Positions 11,801-20,596 of a stretch of DNA of 64,000 nucleotides are shown piece after piece. Source of the DNA: Davidsoniella eucalypti. Its lineage: Eukaryota; Ascomycota; Sordariomycetes; Microascales; Ceratocystidaceae. The stretch spans positions 1 through 64,000 of the forward strand of contig RMBW01000090.1 of the NCBI GenBank assembly GCA_004009845.1. The letters are read 5' to 3'. Numbering within the stretch: position 1 is the first letter of the stretch; each line of letters opens with the position of its first letter. The notes under the pieces were generated by a model. The model made no database searches. It had not been told where the DNA came from and saw only the letters and a list, made by a program, of their open reading frames with translations. Both the position numbers and the translations under genes were made by a program.

Positions 11801-12236
11801 GTATCGTCGACCGATTCTCGTAAGAGACATAAAGAGCTACGCCTCCGACTGCGCCGATTATGACAAGTCCGAAACGGCCGAGAATGAAGTAAACGGACAC
11901 GGCGAATCCCGCAAATACAGCAGCCAGAATTTCTGGTGAGGCAGTCGCAAAGAAGCGTATGGCTCTGGTGATGGCGTCGGCTTCTTGTTCGGAAACTGGA
12001 GTCTGTGCGACCGCGGTAGATTCGATGACGTCTCGCGACATGGTCTGTTTTTTGGCCTCGGTCGCAACGGTCGATTCGTGCAAGTGTGTCGAGGATATGA
12101 GGGGCTGTGATTCGTCGGTTTCGTCGGCGGTCTTGTCGGCAATTTTGCCGGAGGTTCCGTTCAAATTATCGGTAGCCGGCGGCTCCTGGGCAAGAGTTGC
12201 CATGGGCGCCTCCGGCTTTCCATCCGGCTCAGACAT
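8892..12236 (-). CDS. PXA-PX-nexin_C sorting-nexin-like protein (Mdm1/SNX13-like family)
   Basis: Large membrane-tethered lipid-binding protein of 1114 residues in a single exon. In order: an acidic disordered N-terminus; a hydrophobic hairpin at about 104-137 that should anchor it in the ER; a PXA domain at about 190-370 (DYIKYWYTPIVPGDRSFSLA, then RALTNYILALSNHLARKRPA); a long Ser/Pro-rich linker; a PX domain at about 570-670 with the phosphoinositide-binding RKYSDF (598-603); a second disordered stretch; and a nexin C-terminal domain at about 975-1085 that ends close to the stop. Family members such as Mdm1 and the SNX13/14/19 group bridge ER to vacuole or lipid droplets. Some also have an RGS domain between PXA and PX, but I do not see one here. 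Membrane contact-site function is inferred from the family. Confidence 0.9.
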   Translation of the reverse strand: MSEPDGKPEAPMATLAQEPPATDNLNGTSGKIADKTADETDESQPLISSTHLHESTVATEAKKQTMSRDVIESTAVAQTPVSEQEADAITRAIRFFATASPEILAAVFAGFAVSVYFILGRFGLVIIGAVGGVALYVSYENRSTIQTRKVRAELGAQLLEKLLEPKAVSSALQKDSSLDEEKIISALDDLSPQTREAFNTLIEATIRDYIKYWYTPIVPGDRSFSLACRRALTNYILALSNHLARKRPADMFLDFVMNSVSIIIVFLSELSSAFAGIPSDTTDTAADIIYNYLAENPESNLSNLLNQRQQTVKLKTIAEDLLTYLEKPIFECDPSRIFLREIFSGVILEKTLLSCSRPEWVNGWIIALLEAGEPDFSQAIDVGMQTGPETTKRPISIAETENSSESLSARTSLDKDRRSNPAATHRKKLSKADEEMEEAMGEMRKINRMIVDEDSRRPSSEEAPATPKIKPEDKLERPTSDINSTAGCTAIDGASTPGEAIQTPMTPSSPRSENGELEASPINELRPFVSFDQVMPPMKDIPEDEANKKMPLTLHNATMTVHDDDTDNTWTLIGKPNWEYLVQVEPSSSHYPGWMVVRKYSDFESLHEILRRIASISGAASFLDQHATLPSWKGHTRTSLRAELERYLRDSCWYQSLAESEGLKRFLDKDQGMPKVPEKSLFGWNAMGGMLDAVADAPKGALQGGKAVIGGVGGLFGSIGNLGKRSSQITPAAVTGSQSAMPSPVTTPAATTDIMPRNSITLSPTRSEIASPGVSLSRVSIDSARSSIVSIQPGKVAPMERRPSQQSITISPSPVLDEDAARKSHFERWEKISSSGRASSREHSRASSVGGLRSPRSPSANSLQNLKLPPPPDEMTEEAENSLLGPNKPDRGDAMLSSSESIDSGASPIRRTESMASINQANTKPAPIQPAPPFSTATSGKTKTKSPKHTPLTESEVRVAVELMFAVINELYSLSSAWNIRRTFLTAAKSFLLRPGNPSLIAIREMMQKSVIDANTSEEGISGYIQMIRMNAMPTPEELAEWPAELTAEEKEKLRVKARRLLIESGVPEALKGVMGQSATSDAMGRLFDCLQMEEVTRGLFFGILQQTVRIITH

Positions 12237-13575
12237 AGTCGGCTGTGAGAGCTATCTATGGCCTGGAGCAATCGTAGCAATTGTTGTAAGGCGATATATG
12301 GTGAGATTCGATCTCGCTCCGGGTCGTTGTGTGGTGTCGTGAGCAGATTCACATTCCCAGAGGTTTGGTGCTATGATTGGAAAGATATAAAGAAAAAGAG
12401 GTCGAAGTTTATGGTGGAGATGGTGATTAGGTGGAATGATATCAAAGTTGGGCAGTGCTGCTGCCTATTGATGTGTAGTCTCGGAACAGAAACTAACTTA
12501 AGACAAATAGCCTTCGATGTCTCGAAGGCTAACGGAGCGAAGGGAAAATATCACTAGTTAAGGACCGAACTCAAGAGACAGCTACGGCTGGTCTTTTTCA
12601 ATTAGATGTTTAGAGAGAAAACGAAAAGCTCCCACAAGCTCGAAGAAGTTGTTTAATCAGCTCAGCCCAACGGATCATATGATTGGAATTTTATTATTGA
12701 AAACAGGGGCGCAGTAAGTTCGGAAATCAAGGAACATTGATTGTATATAAAAAAAAAATTTATGGAAAAAAGAAAGAAAAAAGGACATACATATTGTTTT
12801 CAGTAGTGTTTTTGTCTTTAATGGGGTCTTTAATGGGGCAATCTGGCTATTATGCCGATTGAATTGAAGGTCCGTCATCCGAGGAAAAAGCCGAGAAAAA
12901 AAATAGCCCACCAGTTTCCCCCAGAAAATCGAATCTAGGCAGCAAGTTTAACAGTTAGAATGCCAAGGTTAAAGTCAAATATCACTAGATGCAATTTTCA
13001 GCAATCAATAGAACCATTAAAATACGCAAATTGGTGTATTTGCGGTAGTTGTACATATGTATAAATCACTATTACAGCCCTGCCATCTCCTCTACCCAAG
13101 TTCCAAAAACAAACCACGGTAGTTGCTCAGACATAGGACGCTAATGTGGGTCAACCAAGGCTATCCAAACAGAAAAGAACCCTAAAATAGATAGACTGCT
13201 GAAACGGAAAGGAAGATGTACACATACAGACATATTATTGAAGCCAATTGACGAGCTGTGAAATAAATTGGTTGAGTGTTATATCTTTTTCTTGATAGTT
13301 TGAGGGTTAGTTTAATCCACGCACCAAGACAGTACCAACATGCCGACCTCCAACTTCTACAGGTTTGTATATCGTTGCACTTCAATGACACACTACAGAC
13401 ATATTGAATACAAGCTAACAGCAACTTGTTATAGCTTTACGATCTCAACAGATTTGCCCATATGCATAATTGTAACCCTATCCTTATATCCGCATTGCTA
13501 CTTTAGGATCTACTTTTATTTCGGCCTTTCTGGAAAATATTTGACAATATATTATGACTCGGTTGAGACTCATTG
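12237..13575. other. intergenic region upstream of the PX gene
   Basis: Contains the promoter of the PX-domain gene at its left end, then AT-rich sequence without a supported gene. The open frames in it have no family signature. It ends at the first copy of the dispersed hairpin repeat. Confidence 0.4.
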
Positions 13576-13786
13576 ATTTTATGGAGCTATAGAGCTATGA
13601 AGATGTAGTCAAGTGAGTTACACTGTATCAATAAAATCGGCTCATTGTTCCAAGATAATCATCGAGACAATTACATGTGGTACAGTATTCCCTGTGCTCA
13701 TAACATGTAGAAAAATCTAAAAAGAGGGCATTGATTCCTTCCACTGGTTGAAAGTAGACTCGGCTTCAGAAGATCCCTCACTTGAT
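13576..13786 (-). repeat. dispersed hairpin repeat, copy A
   Basis: The 29-nt unit at 13576-13604 matches the copies at 19837 and 57552 except for one base (ATTTT for ATCTT at the left end). To its right are further short blocks shared in order with copy B: AATAAAAT (13630), TCATTGTT (13642), CAAGATA (13651), GCATTGATTCCT (13728) and CTCACTTGAT (13777). On the minus strand the unit folds as a bulged hairpin with loop CTAT. There is no clear A-rich tail at this copy. Family unknown; orientation on the minus strand is inferred from the A-rich tails of copies B and C. Confidence 0.65.
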
Positions 13787-14140
13787 GTTGTTGATCCACT
13801 GTTCTCTGATAACAATAGGGGCAGGCCTAGAACTCAAAGTACCTTCAATGGTGTTTCCACGCCTTCTCAGCCGAGCCCTGCTATAGGCCCTCATCATGCT
13901 ATTCCATCGATTTGGTGTGAGTGAGGTGCTTGGGAGAACGGCAGTACTCTTCAAGCATCAGATCAAAGCGATCAATTGTCAACTGGCAAATATAGAGGCT
14001 CAAGAGCGTCTACAGCCCTGGCACAGCCCGGCGAGTCTGATCTGCAACATATGTAGATGATTAGAGGGCCATTGGCGTGATTGTGGAGGTAGCTGATGCT
14101 CTGGCTTTAGCAGTGGAAGACTAGTGTTTATGCTCTAGTT
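13787..14140. other. coding-like relic to the right of repeat copy A
   Basis: A GC-richer stretch that reads on the + strand as a Ser/Pro/Asp-rich peptide (DPLFSDNNRGRPRTQS and onwards, frame from about 13734). It is then interrupted by a stop near 13920 and continues only in other frames. It looks like decayed coding sequence, perhaps part of the mobile element whose end is repeat copy A. I recognise no protein family in either strand. Confidence 0.35.
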
Positions 14141-14288
14141 TTGTCTTAGGAGGTTTTGGTTACGTACTTACATCTTTACTGTAGTCGTTGAATATGTTTT
14201 GAAAGCTTTTAGTATATCTAAAGTCTAATTTGCAATGCTAGCGATTGTATATATGCCTAACAAAGGAGCTAACAGAGAATATTTTCTC

Positions 14289-16660
14289 TACAATGATGTC
14301 CATTGCTGCTACCACCACTGACACCCGAACTTTAAGACGCCGTCCGTGACGCCTACCGGACCAATGACAGCTTCGTTGTCGCTGTCCGGAAAACCCATCC
14401 CCAACTCACACCGTTGTAATCTTCTTTGACAAAGAAGTGTCAACCTTCCGCGTCGCTGACAGCGCCCCCTCACACCGACACGGCTTCCACAGAACATCTG
14501 GATGCCGCCTGATAGAACGATGCACCGGGTGCGGCCTAGAACACCACCAAGACAACTGCATAAGACCATTTCGCTGCTCGAATTGCTTGGGTGACCATCT
14601 AGCCACCTCTACCTCCTGCCCTTTGGGACCGAGAGCTTTCAAGGCGCTAATTATCCACCCCACGCTGGAAGTTATCAAAGAGATCAAGCAAGCCAACCAC
14701 CTGAAGACGGAGAAGGCCAGAAAAAGCCGAGGTCGCTGCCAAGGCAGCCACCGTTTCCCAGAGTTCCCCCAACTCGTTCGTCGCCCTTACCGACTTAGAT
14801 ATCGACATGGCCGAGAGTACCGACAAGTCTGATGATATGTAAAACCCGTCCATTGCGTTCGCTTCAAGCAAATTTAGGAAGAGGCGGCCATGCCCGCGAC
14901 TTACCCCTCCATATAGCCGACAATGGCAGGTGTGGCATAGTCCTAGCTCAAGAACCATGGACATCATGAGCGGGAGATAGACGCCTGACCAAAAGTCACA
15001 CCGACTACCTTACCTTCACTCCCTCCCAAGATTGGGCTGGAAACTGCCCCCGAGTAATGACATGCCACCTCCACATTGATACCCCAATAGACCCCTGTCG
15101 AACTATCCCACTCACACTGACTGCCATCGAAGAGGAAGTTCGTGCTAGCATGATCGAGGTCACGTCCACTTCGTCTAAAACGTCCCTCCGTGGAGGAGAT
15201 GGATGATAAGGCTGACAAACCTCTGCTTGACACTTGGCCATAGACGCAAGAATTGAAAGAGATGATTAACTAGTTGCAAGCATGGGGGGAAAGGGAAGAG
15301 GCCAAGATCAGTCAGGTATCTAGAAGAACCCATTACACCAAACCAACCACGGTAGAGCCGAGAACTTGCGGCAAAACTAAGAAGCCAGGCAGACCCAGGC
15401 AGGATAGAATAAAGAGGTAAACATCACTCAATGAGTGGAACAGGCAAACAATCTTCTTTGTGGAATCTTGAAACTTTGAGAGAGCTCTGGCATAGTCCTT
15501 GGTCTGAGCACAAGATTGTCATTTCATGATACCCAGTCCAGCTCTATGGAGCTGAAGTATTGGCGTCGGAGCCACTTCACACGTGAATGTAAGACCGTGT
15601 CGACAAGTTCCGATCATTTGGTCACTATGATCGAAAAGGGTCTAAAGGCTACCGCTCGATCTATCCTCCCGGTATATCGAATGTCACTCATCTCCGCCCT
15701 CCTAAGGGAAACCAGCCTCAAACCAGTCTCAACCATGTTGGAAGAGACAAGAGCGCTCTCGGCAATTCGTCTTGCATACGCTGAGCACCATCACCCAAGC
15801 GCCAAACGTATGGACAGCCCAAACCCCAAGGGGGCCACATAGACAAGTACGCCTTTGATGACATCATGGCCAACATCCCACCACAAGACATTGCGGTATA
15901 CGATGCAGAAATTGCAGGTGTTCTCATAGGACTCAAAGCAGCACTGACTATGCCATGCACCCGCCATGCTACTGATATTCGCTTGATTTTATACAATCGG
16001 AGAGCTAACCTTCCACCCTCCAGTGACATCACAAAAGGAAATCATTAAATTCCGCAGCCTCGCCGACAAGTGGTTGACTAGACAAGTAAATACCACTTCC
16101 CAACCAGGGAAAGTACGGGTAATGTGGTGCCCTGGGCATATTGGTGTTGCAGGTAACGAAAAGGCCGATATACTGGCGAAAGCTACATGCCAAGATCTAC
16201 CGGAACTTACCATAACAACCGTAAGCGCTAGGGCCGCCATACGCCGCCATTTCTAGCAAGAGACGGATAAATGGTGGTGCACAGCCGCCCCTAGCATCTA
16301 CCGTGAACTCAAGGTCCCATGGTCCTAGGGTCCGCTTCCAGAATTGCAGCTACCTACCAAGACTCTACCTCGGATACCTCATACAGTGCCGAACTGGTCA
16401 TGGCGACTTTGCACTCTACCACGATAGCTTCCAACATATGGACGCAATCATGAATTGTGCCTGTGGATTACCCAAGGCCGTATCACACGTCGCCTCCTGT
16501 CAACTGGTACGCAATATACTTGTAGAACTAAACCGAAACCCAAGAGTAGAATAGAAAGACAGATATAGTCAGCATATCAAAACCAAGATAGGAGAAAGTC
16601 ATGACCTACCTATCCATGACTATGCAACAATTAATAAATAATATGCGACTAGTTGTAGTT
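14289..16660 (+). mobile_element. degenerate Tad1-like non-LTR retrotransposon (LINE) relic
   Basis: Pieces of both LINE proteins occur in order on the + strand. ORF1 carries Cys-rich knuckles at about 14515-14635 (CTGCGLEHHQDNC, CSNCLGDHLATSTSC). The start of an ORF2 endonuclease lies at about 14930-15110 (GIVLAQEPW, then RRLTKSHTDYLTF and PRVMTCHLHID). The end of the reverse transcriptase region is at about 15640-15830 (RSILPVYRMSLISALLRET). An RNase H tail is at about 16090-16190 (RVMWCPGHIGVAGNEKADILA), and the C-terminal block is near 16375-16500 (RTGHGDFALYHDSF, NCACGLPKA). The central reverse transcriptase domain is missing, and the frame changes several times with many stops, so the element is dead. 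The assignment to the Tad1/I group rests on the RNase H domain and the block order. No target-site duplication was found. Confidence 0.85.
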
Positions 16661-17040
16661 ATCTGTATACCCAAATGCCACTAAATATACAGATATGTAG
16701 AATTGATTTCTAGTATGCTAGTATCAACTTGTTGTTGACAGCTCGATCGAATCATACAATATTTTGTAGGTGATGGAAAAATAGTCCGCCACGTGACCTG
16801 GCGACAAGCTTGTCACGCGTTAATGGTTTCTGTGTACTATAGCGCGTGTAATGCATATGTAGTTCTGACATCAGCTCGGAAAAAAAACGTCATTCTATTC
16901 AACAGACCCATCCGTAAATAAAACTACCGAGATATATTACTGACTCTTTTGTGATATTCAACAAACACCCTTATATTTTCCCTCTACCAGTCTAGTATCA
17001 TCATCCACAAATATCTATCCAAAGGTCACAGTCACAAATC
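16661..17040. other. promoter region of the PC4/SUB1 gene
   Basis: AT-rich DNA after the LINE relic, becoming CT-rich toward the ATG at 17041, as is usual for a fungal 5' leader. No specific site can be supported. Confidence 0.4.
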
Positions 17041-17622
17041 ATGGCGGGCTTCAAGAAAAGGTTCAATTCTAAAAGAAGCGCCAAGCACGTCGACGGCAGC
17101 GATGAATCTGGAGACGATCGGTCCAAGAAGGCCAAGACTACAGCGGGTGCCTCTTCCAGCAGTGGTAACAATGGAGAATCATGGCCTGTTAGTCATATTT
17201 TAGTGAAAATCTTCCCCCTTGAACGGTATACTAACTACTTCGACCAGCTTTCAAAAGCCCGCAACATCACTCTGAGCGAATTTAAGGGCAGCACTTATGT
17301 CAACATCCGTGAATACTACGAAAAGGATGGTCAACAGCTGCCTGGTAAAAAGGTAATGATACCATGTCCTACTTTATTACACTGAAATATCGCTCGAACC
17401 GTTGGACTGACTAGTTGCACGTATCAGGGCATATCTCTCAATCTTGAGCAGTACCATGCGCTGATTGCAGCAATTCCCAAAATCAACAACTCGTTGCTAG
17501 CCAAGGGTTTGACGCTGCCTTCGCTAGATGATGAGGTTGTCCCTGAAGAAGGTAAAGATAGCAAGACTGAGGACACAAAAGAGAAAGAGAAAGCGGACTC
17601 TGATAAGGAACAAGAAGCCTGA
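17041..17622 (+). CDS. SUB1: PC4/SUB1-type single-stranded-DNA-binding transcription coactivator
   Basis: Transcription coactivator that binds single-stranded DNA and supports RNA polymerase II initiation and genome stability. Three exons, 17041-17187, 17248-17352 and 17428-17622, encode 148 residues. The first intron is 60 nt, a multiple of three without an in-frame stop, so an unspliced reading would wrongly add 20 residues. Its TACTAAC branch site and the restored family sequence LSKARNITLSEFKG support removing it. The PC4 core then reads YVNIREYYEKDGQQLPGKK and, after intron 2, GISLNLEQYHALIAAIP. The N-terminus is Lys/Ser-rich and nuclear in character; the C-terminal tail is acidic (DSKTEDTKEKEKAD). 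Length is typical of filamentous-fungal PC4 proteins. Confidence 0.94.
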
Positions 17623-17917
17623 AGAAATGGAAACTCAAATTTCATTTACATCTCTATATTGTACTTCTTAGCAAGCGGCTTTGCCGTCATATTACTTGAT
17701 TTTACCAGTCACGGAAATTCATCAATATAATCATGGTTAGTGCGTGGTGTTATATCACTGCATACTCCGTATCAATAAATACATGTAACGTACAATAAAA
17801 ATGTACATTGAATAGTGTTGACCCATCCATCTACTTATTTGACATACATGTCAAACAATCTCAAAGATATACTTGCCCTATATGCTATAAAAAGCCGTGA
17901 TCTCCATTATCGACATA

Positions 17918-18653
17918 TCAATCTCGCCGCTGCTGCATAGGTGCGCTACTTATAGCATGATAACCATCGCTTGAACCGCTTTGTATCTCCTCTTCCGTTG
18001 TTTGACCGGCTGTCGTCATAAGAGGCTCTGATGGAGTCTGTACGCTGTTCTTGGATTCACGAGCGTGTCTACGCCGTCTCCGGTATAGAATTTCCCAAGT
18101 AGCTATCACGATGATTAAGACTATTGCCAGAACTGGGCCAGTAATCCATGCTAAACTCGAGTATTTAGATTCATGAGTTATATCGTTGGTAGCATCTGAA
18201 GTTGTCGTTGCTGATGCTGACACTTCAGGAGTGTGTGTTGATGTGACTAAAACGGGCTGTCAATGACGAGTTACAGTACAATTGTATATGGGCAAGTATC
18301 AAACAATTGATCTGATTCAGTGTCATTTACCTAGATCATCATGATCCACCACCATTGTGGCTGTTGGTGTATAAAGTGATGAGTACCTCGAACAATCTAA
18401 TGTCTCGTCGTCGTCATCGTCATCATCGCTTCTTTTCACAAATCGGTCATGGCCAATACATTGTGTTGGCACCGCTATTGCAAGACGTTAGAATATAAAT
18501 ATACATATGTGTTTTTGGTCCTTGGAAAACATCGCGTCTACCTTTTAATGTGTCATCATCTTCTTCTACAGAGATGTCTCTGGATCCACGGATACGCAAT
18601 CTTCTAGAATCAACCGTCCTCGAGACGGAATATATAAATGTTGTAGGGCGCAT
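17918..18653 (-). CDS. single-pass membrane protein with Asp-rich extracellular part and basic cytoplasmic collar
   Basis: Unknown function. A three-exon model (18653-18542, 18474-18331, 18246-17918) reads through in frame to 194 residues. It shows an N-terminal part with a run of seven Asp (near residue 55), a Cys-containing block, a Thr/Ser-rich stalk (STHTPEVSASATTTS), a membrane span at about 117-136 (GPVLAIVLIIVIATW), a stop-transfer cluster RRRRRHAR, and a short polar tail. Both introns are phase 1. The first donor (GTAGAC) is weak, and no signal peptide is seen at the chosen ATG, so the first exon is the doubtful part; further 5' sequence may be missing. Layout and the string TMVVDHDDLVTSTHT resemble the gene at 36984-38079. 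A cell-surface sensor or adhesin is possible but unproven. Confidence 0.65.
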
Positions 18654-19819
18654 GTTGGCTGCAAAAGACAGGATGAAATAAGATACTTTTGGTTGACTTG
18701 ATTTTCTCTTCCTATTGACTAAAACTCGAAATTCTATTGACTTATATATATACTCCAGCACATAAACCAGGTTCGAGTTGGGAAAATATCATGATATTCA
18801 GATACCTGTTCTACCTAGCATCCTGTCTCGATTGTGTGTATCTTCGGAGACATGATTGTGTAGATCATTTCCAAAAGAAATAATTCAGGTCAGCAACAAC
18901 TGTCTCGGTAAGCAGGAAGAATGCTACCTACGTAAGCAGATTGGGCTCTGCCTAAGCCTGTAGATATTTTACCTGACAATCATACATATAGCCAGTGGAA
19001 ATTCATAGGAATTGAGATTAAAATAGACTGAATCAATTTCTTTTAGACAGCTGTATGTTATTTCATACAATAAGTGTAAGCCTACAGATCGTATACCACA
19101 CCTTTGCTTTCGCCACTATATCACCAACAAAATCAAAAACACCATAAGAATTGATAACTCATGTCTTGTATGGTACTGATGTTACGTTGTACATTTGATG
19201 AGTAATATCTATTTATGGACAATGAAGTTACGATAAACACTTCTCAGTCTGCCTTTAACAGGGGAACTTCTAGTTGTCATACCAAGCCACACAGTTATAG
19301 CCCAAACTACATATGATGCTAGTTAGTCTGCAGGCTTGGAAAGTAGTCACCAGTGTTCCAAACATCACATGTCATATATATCACCACAGTGTCATGTTCA
19401 TAGCTAAAGCCATTGTCGATGATAAACATCAACCGTAATTCAACCTGCTATATGAAGGGGTATAAGGCAATGCCTACAGTTTCACAAAAATAAAGGATAT
19501 ACATCGTTATATGCAGATGTTTGGTGCGCACTATATAACGACGGAGAATATATATAGTATATTGATTGGTAAGACCAGGTCTCTTGTTTTGAGATAAAAC
19601 ATGCAGGAATGATTATCGGGCTACAAAAAAGATTTCAAGCTTTAGTATCAAGCATTCCTCAATTAGTGCTTGTAGCAAGGAATCCGGAATATAGAGTTAG
19701 ATAATGTCGAAAACCAGATCCAGAGTATCATATACATACATTTGTTATATTGAACTATATAAAGGCTGATAATCATGGTTTAATAGCAATAAGTGTGTGA
19801 TATGACTATTTAAACGTAA

Positions 19820-19957
19820 TTTTTTTTTATAATTTTATCTTATGGAGCTATAGAGCTATGAAGATTTTTTAATAAAATTATGTGGGTTCGTTTCATTGTT
19901 AGGTGCAAAGATAGCCAAAGAAGGAGCATTGATCCTATATATCCGTACTCACTTGAT
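19820..19957 (-). repeat. dispersed hairpin repeat, copy B
   Basis: The 29-nt unit lies at 19837-19865 and is identical to the copy at 57552-57580. A T-rich run to its left (19820-19836) is an A-rich tail when read on the minus strand. Blocks shared in order with copy A follow to the right: AATAAAAT (19871), TCATTGTT (19893), CAAAGATA (19906), GCATTGATCCT (19926) and CTCACTTGAT (19948). In addition ATAATTTTAT (19829-19838) and ATAAAATTAT (19872-19881) form an outer inverted repeat around the unit. Confidence 0.65.
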
Positions 19958-20209
19958 ATATGTATGTGTGGATGCTGAAGCTTGAGCAAGAAATATCCCT
20001 AGACCCATATATTTGTATGTACATCAAAGTCCGTTACTATCTGGAAGGTATAGTCTTTATATTTTCCAAGAGAAAATGTCTTGATTTCTCATGAAAGAAG
20101 CAATGGTTCTATATCAACATAGAACTAGCCAAAACTTGATGTCATTGGTTCAGCTATGGCGTTATTAGAAATTGTAAGCTGACAAGATGAGATGATCCTT
20201 CCGCCGTAT

Positions 20210-20430
20210 TCTGTTTATAGCAACTACCGAGTCGGACAGTCTCAAGTCGTCCCGGACTGACCCCATGTATGCGGGATTAGAAAGACCGATTCCGGAATGG
20301 CGTAACCCTTATCTAGGCTTATAATGCATCTTGATGCTTTGGCCAATTAGATCATAGCGCAATCACAAGGGTTCATCACAGGATGCCCGTTGAGTCCGGA
20401 TTCCGCCATCCGCCAAACCGAGGCTAAGAG
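20210..20430. promoter_or_regulatory. CGG/CCG half-site cluster upstream of the thioesterase-like gene
   Basis: Within AT-rich surroundings this block holds CCGAGTCGG (about 20227), ATTCCGGAAT (about 20289) and CGGATTCCG (about 20396). All are palindromic pairs of CGG or TCGG half-sites of the sort bound by Zn2Cys6 dimers. It ends about 170 bp before the ATG at 20597. Which factor would bind is unknown; the functional call is inference from motif form and position. Confidence 0.35.
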
Positions 20431-20596
20431 AGACTGTGTTGTGCATTAAACAAAACACAGGGAAAAAAAAGTATGTATATAAGACGAATAACCCTTCTGC
20501 CTAGCCATTTCTTTTCTTTGTCCATAATGTTGACACATTTCCCCTAGCAAATCTCTCCTCTAACTACGGTCTCCGTTATCAACTGCGTTATCTACG

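Larger units (their letters stand above)
18654..20596. other. AT-rich intergenic region with repeat copy B and a GC-rich promoter block
   Basis: Mostly AT-rich without a supported gene. It contains copy B of the dispersed repeat (listed separately). At 20210-20430 there is a GC-richer block with several CGG/CCG half-sites ahead of the thioesterase-like gene (also listed). Confidence 0.45.

Noticed and set aside
18721..18780. GGTTCGAG string as a possible tRNA B box
   Set aside because: No matching A box or cloverleaf can be drawn in the flanks. I found no supportable tRNA, rRNA or CRISPR array anywhere in the window.
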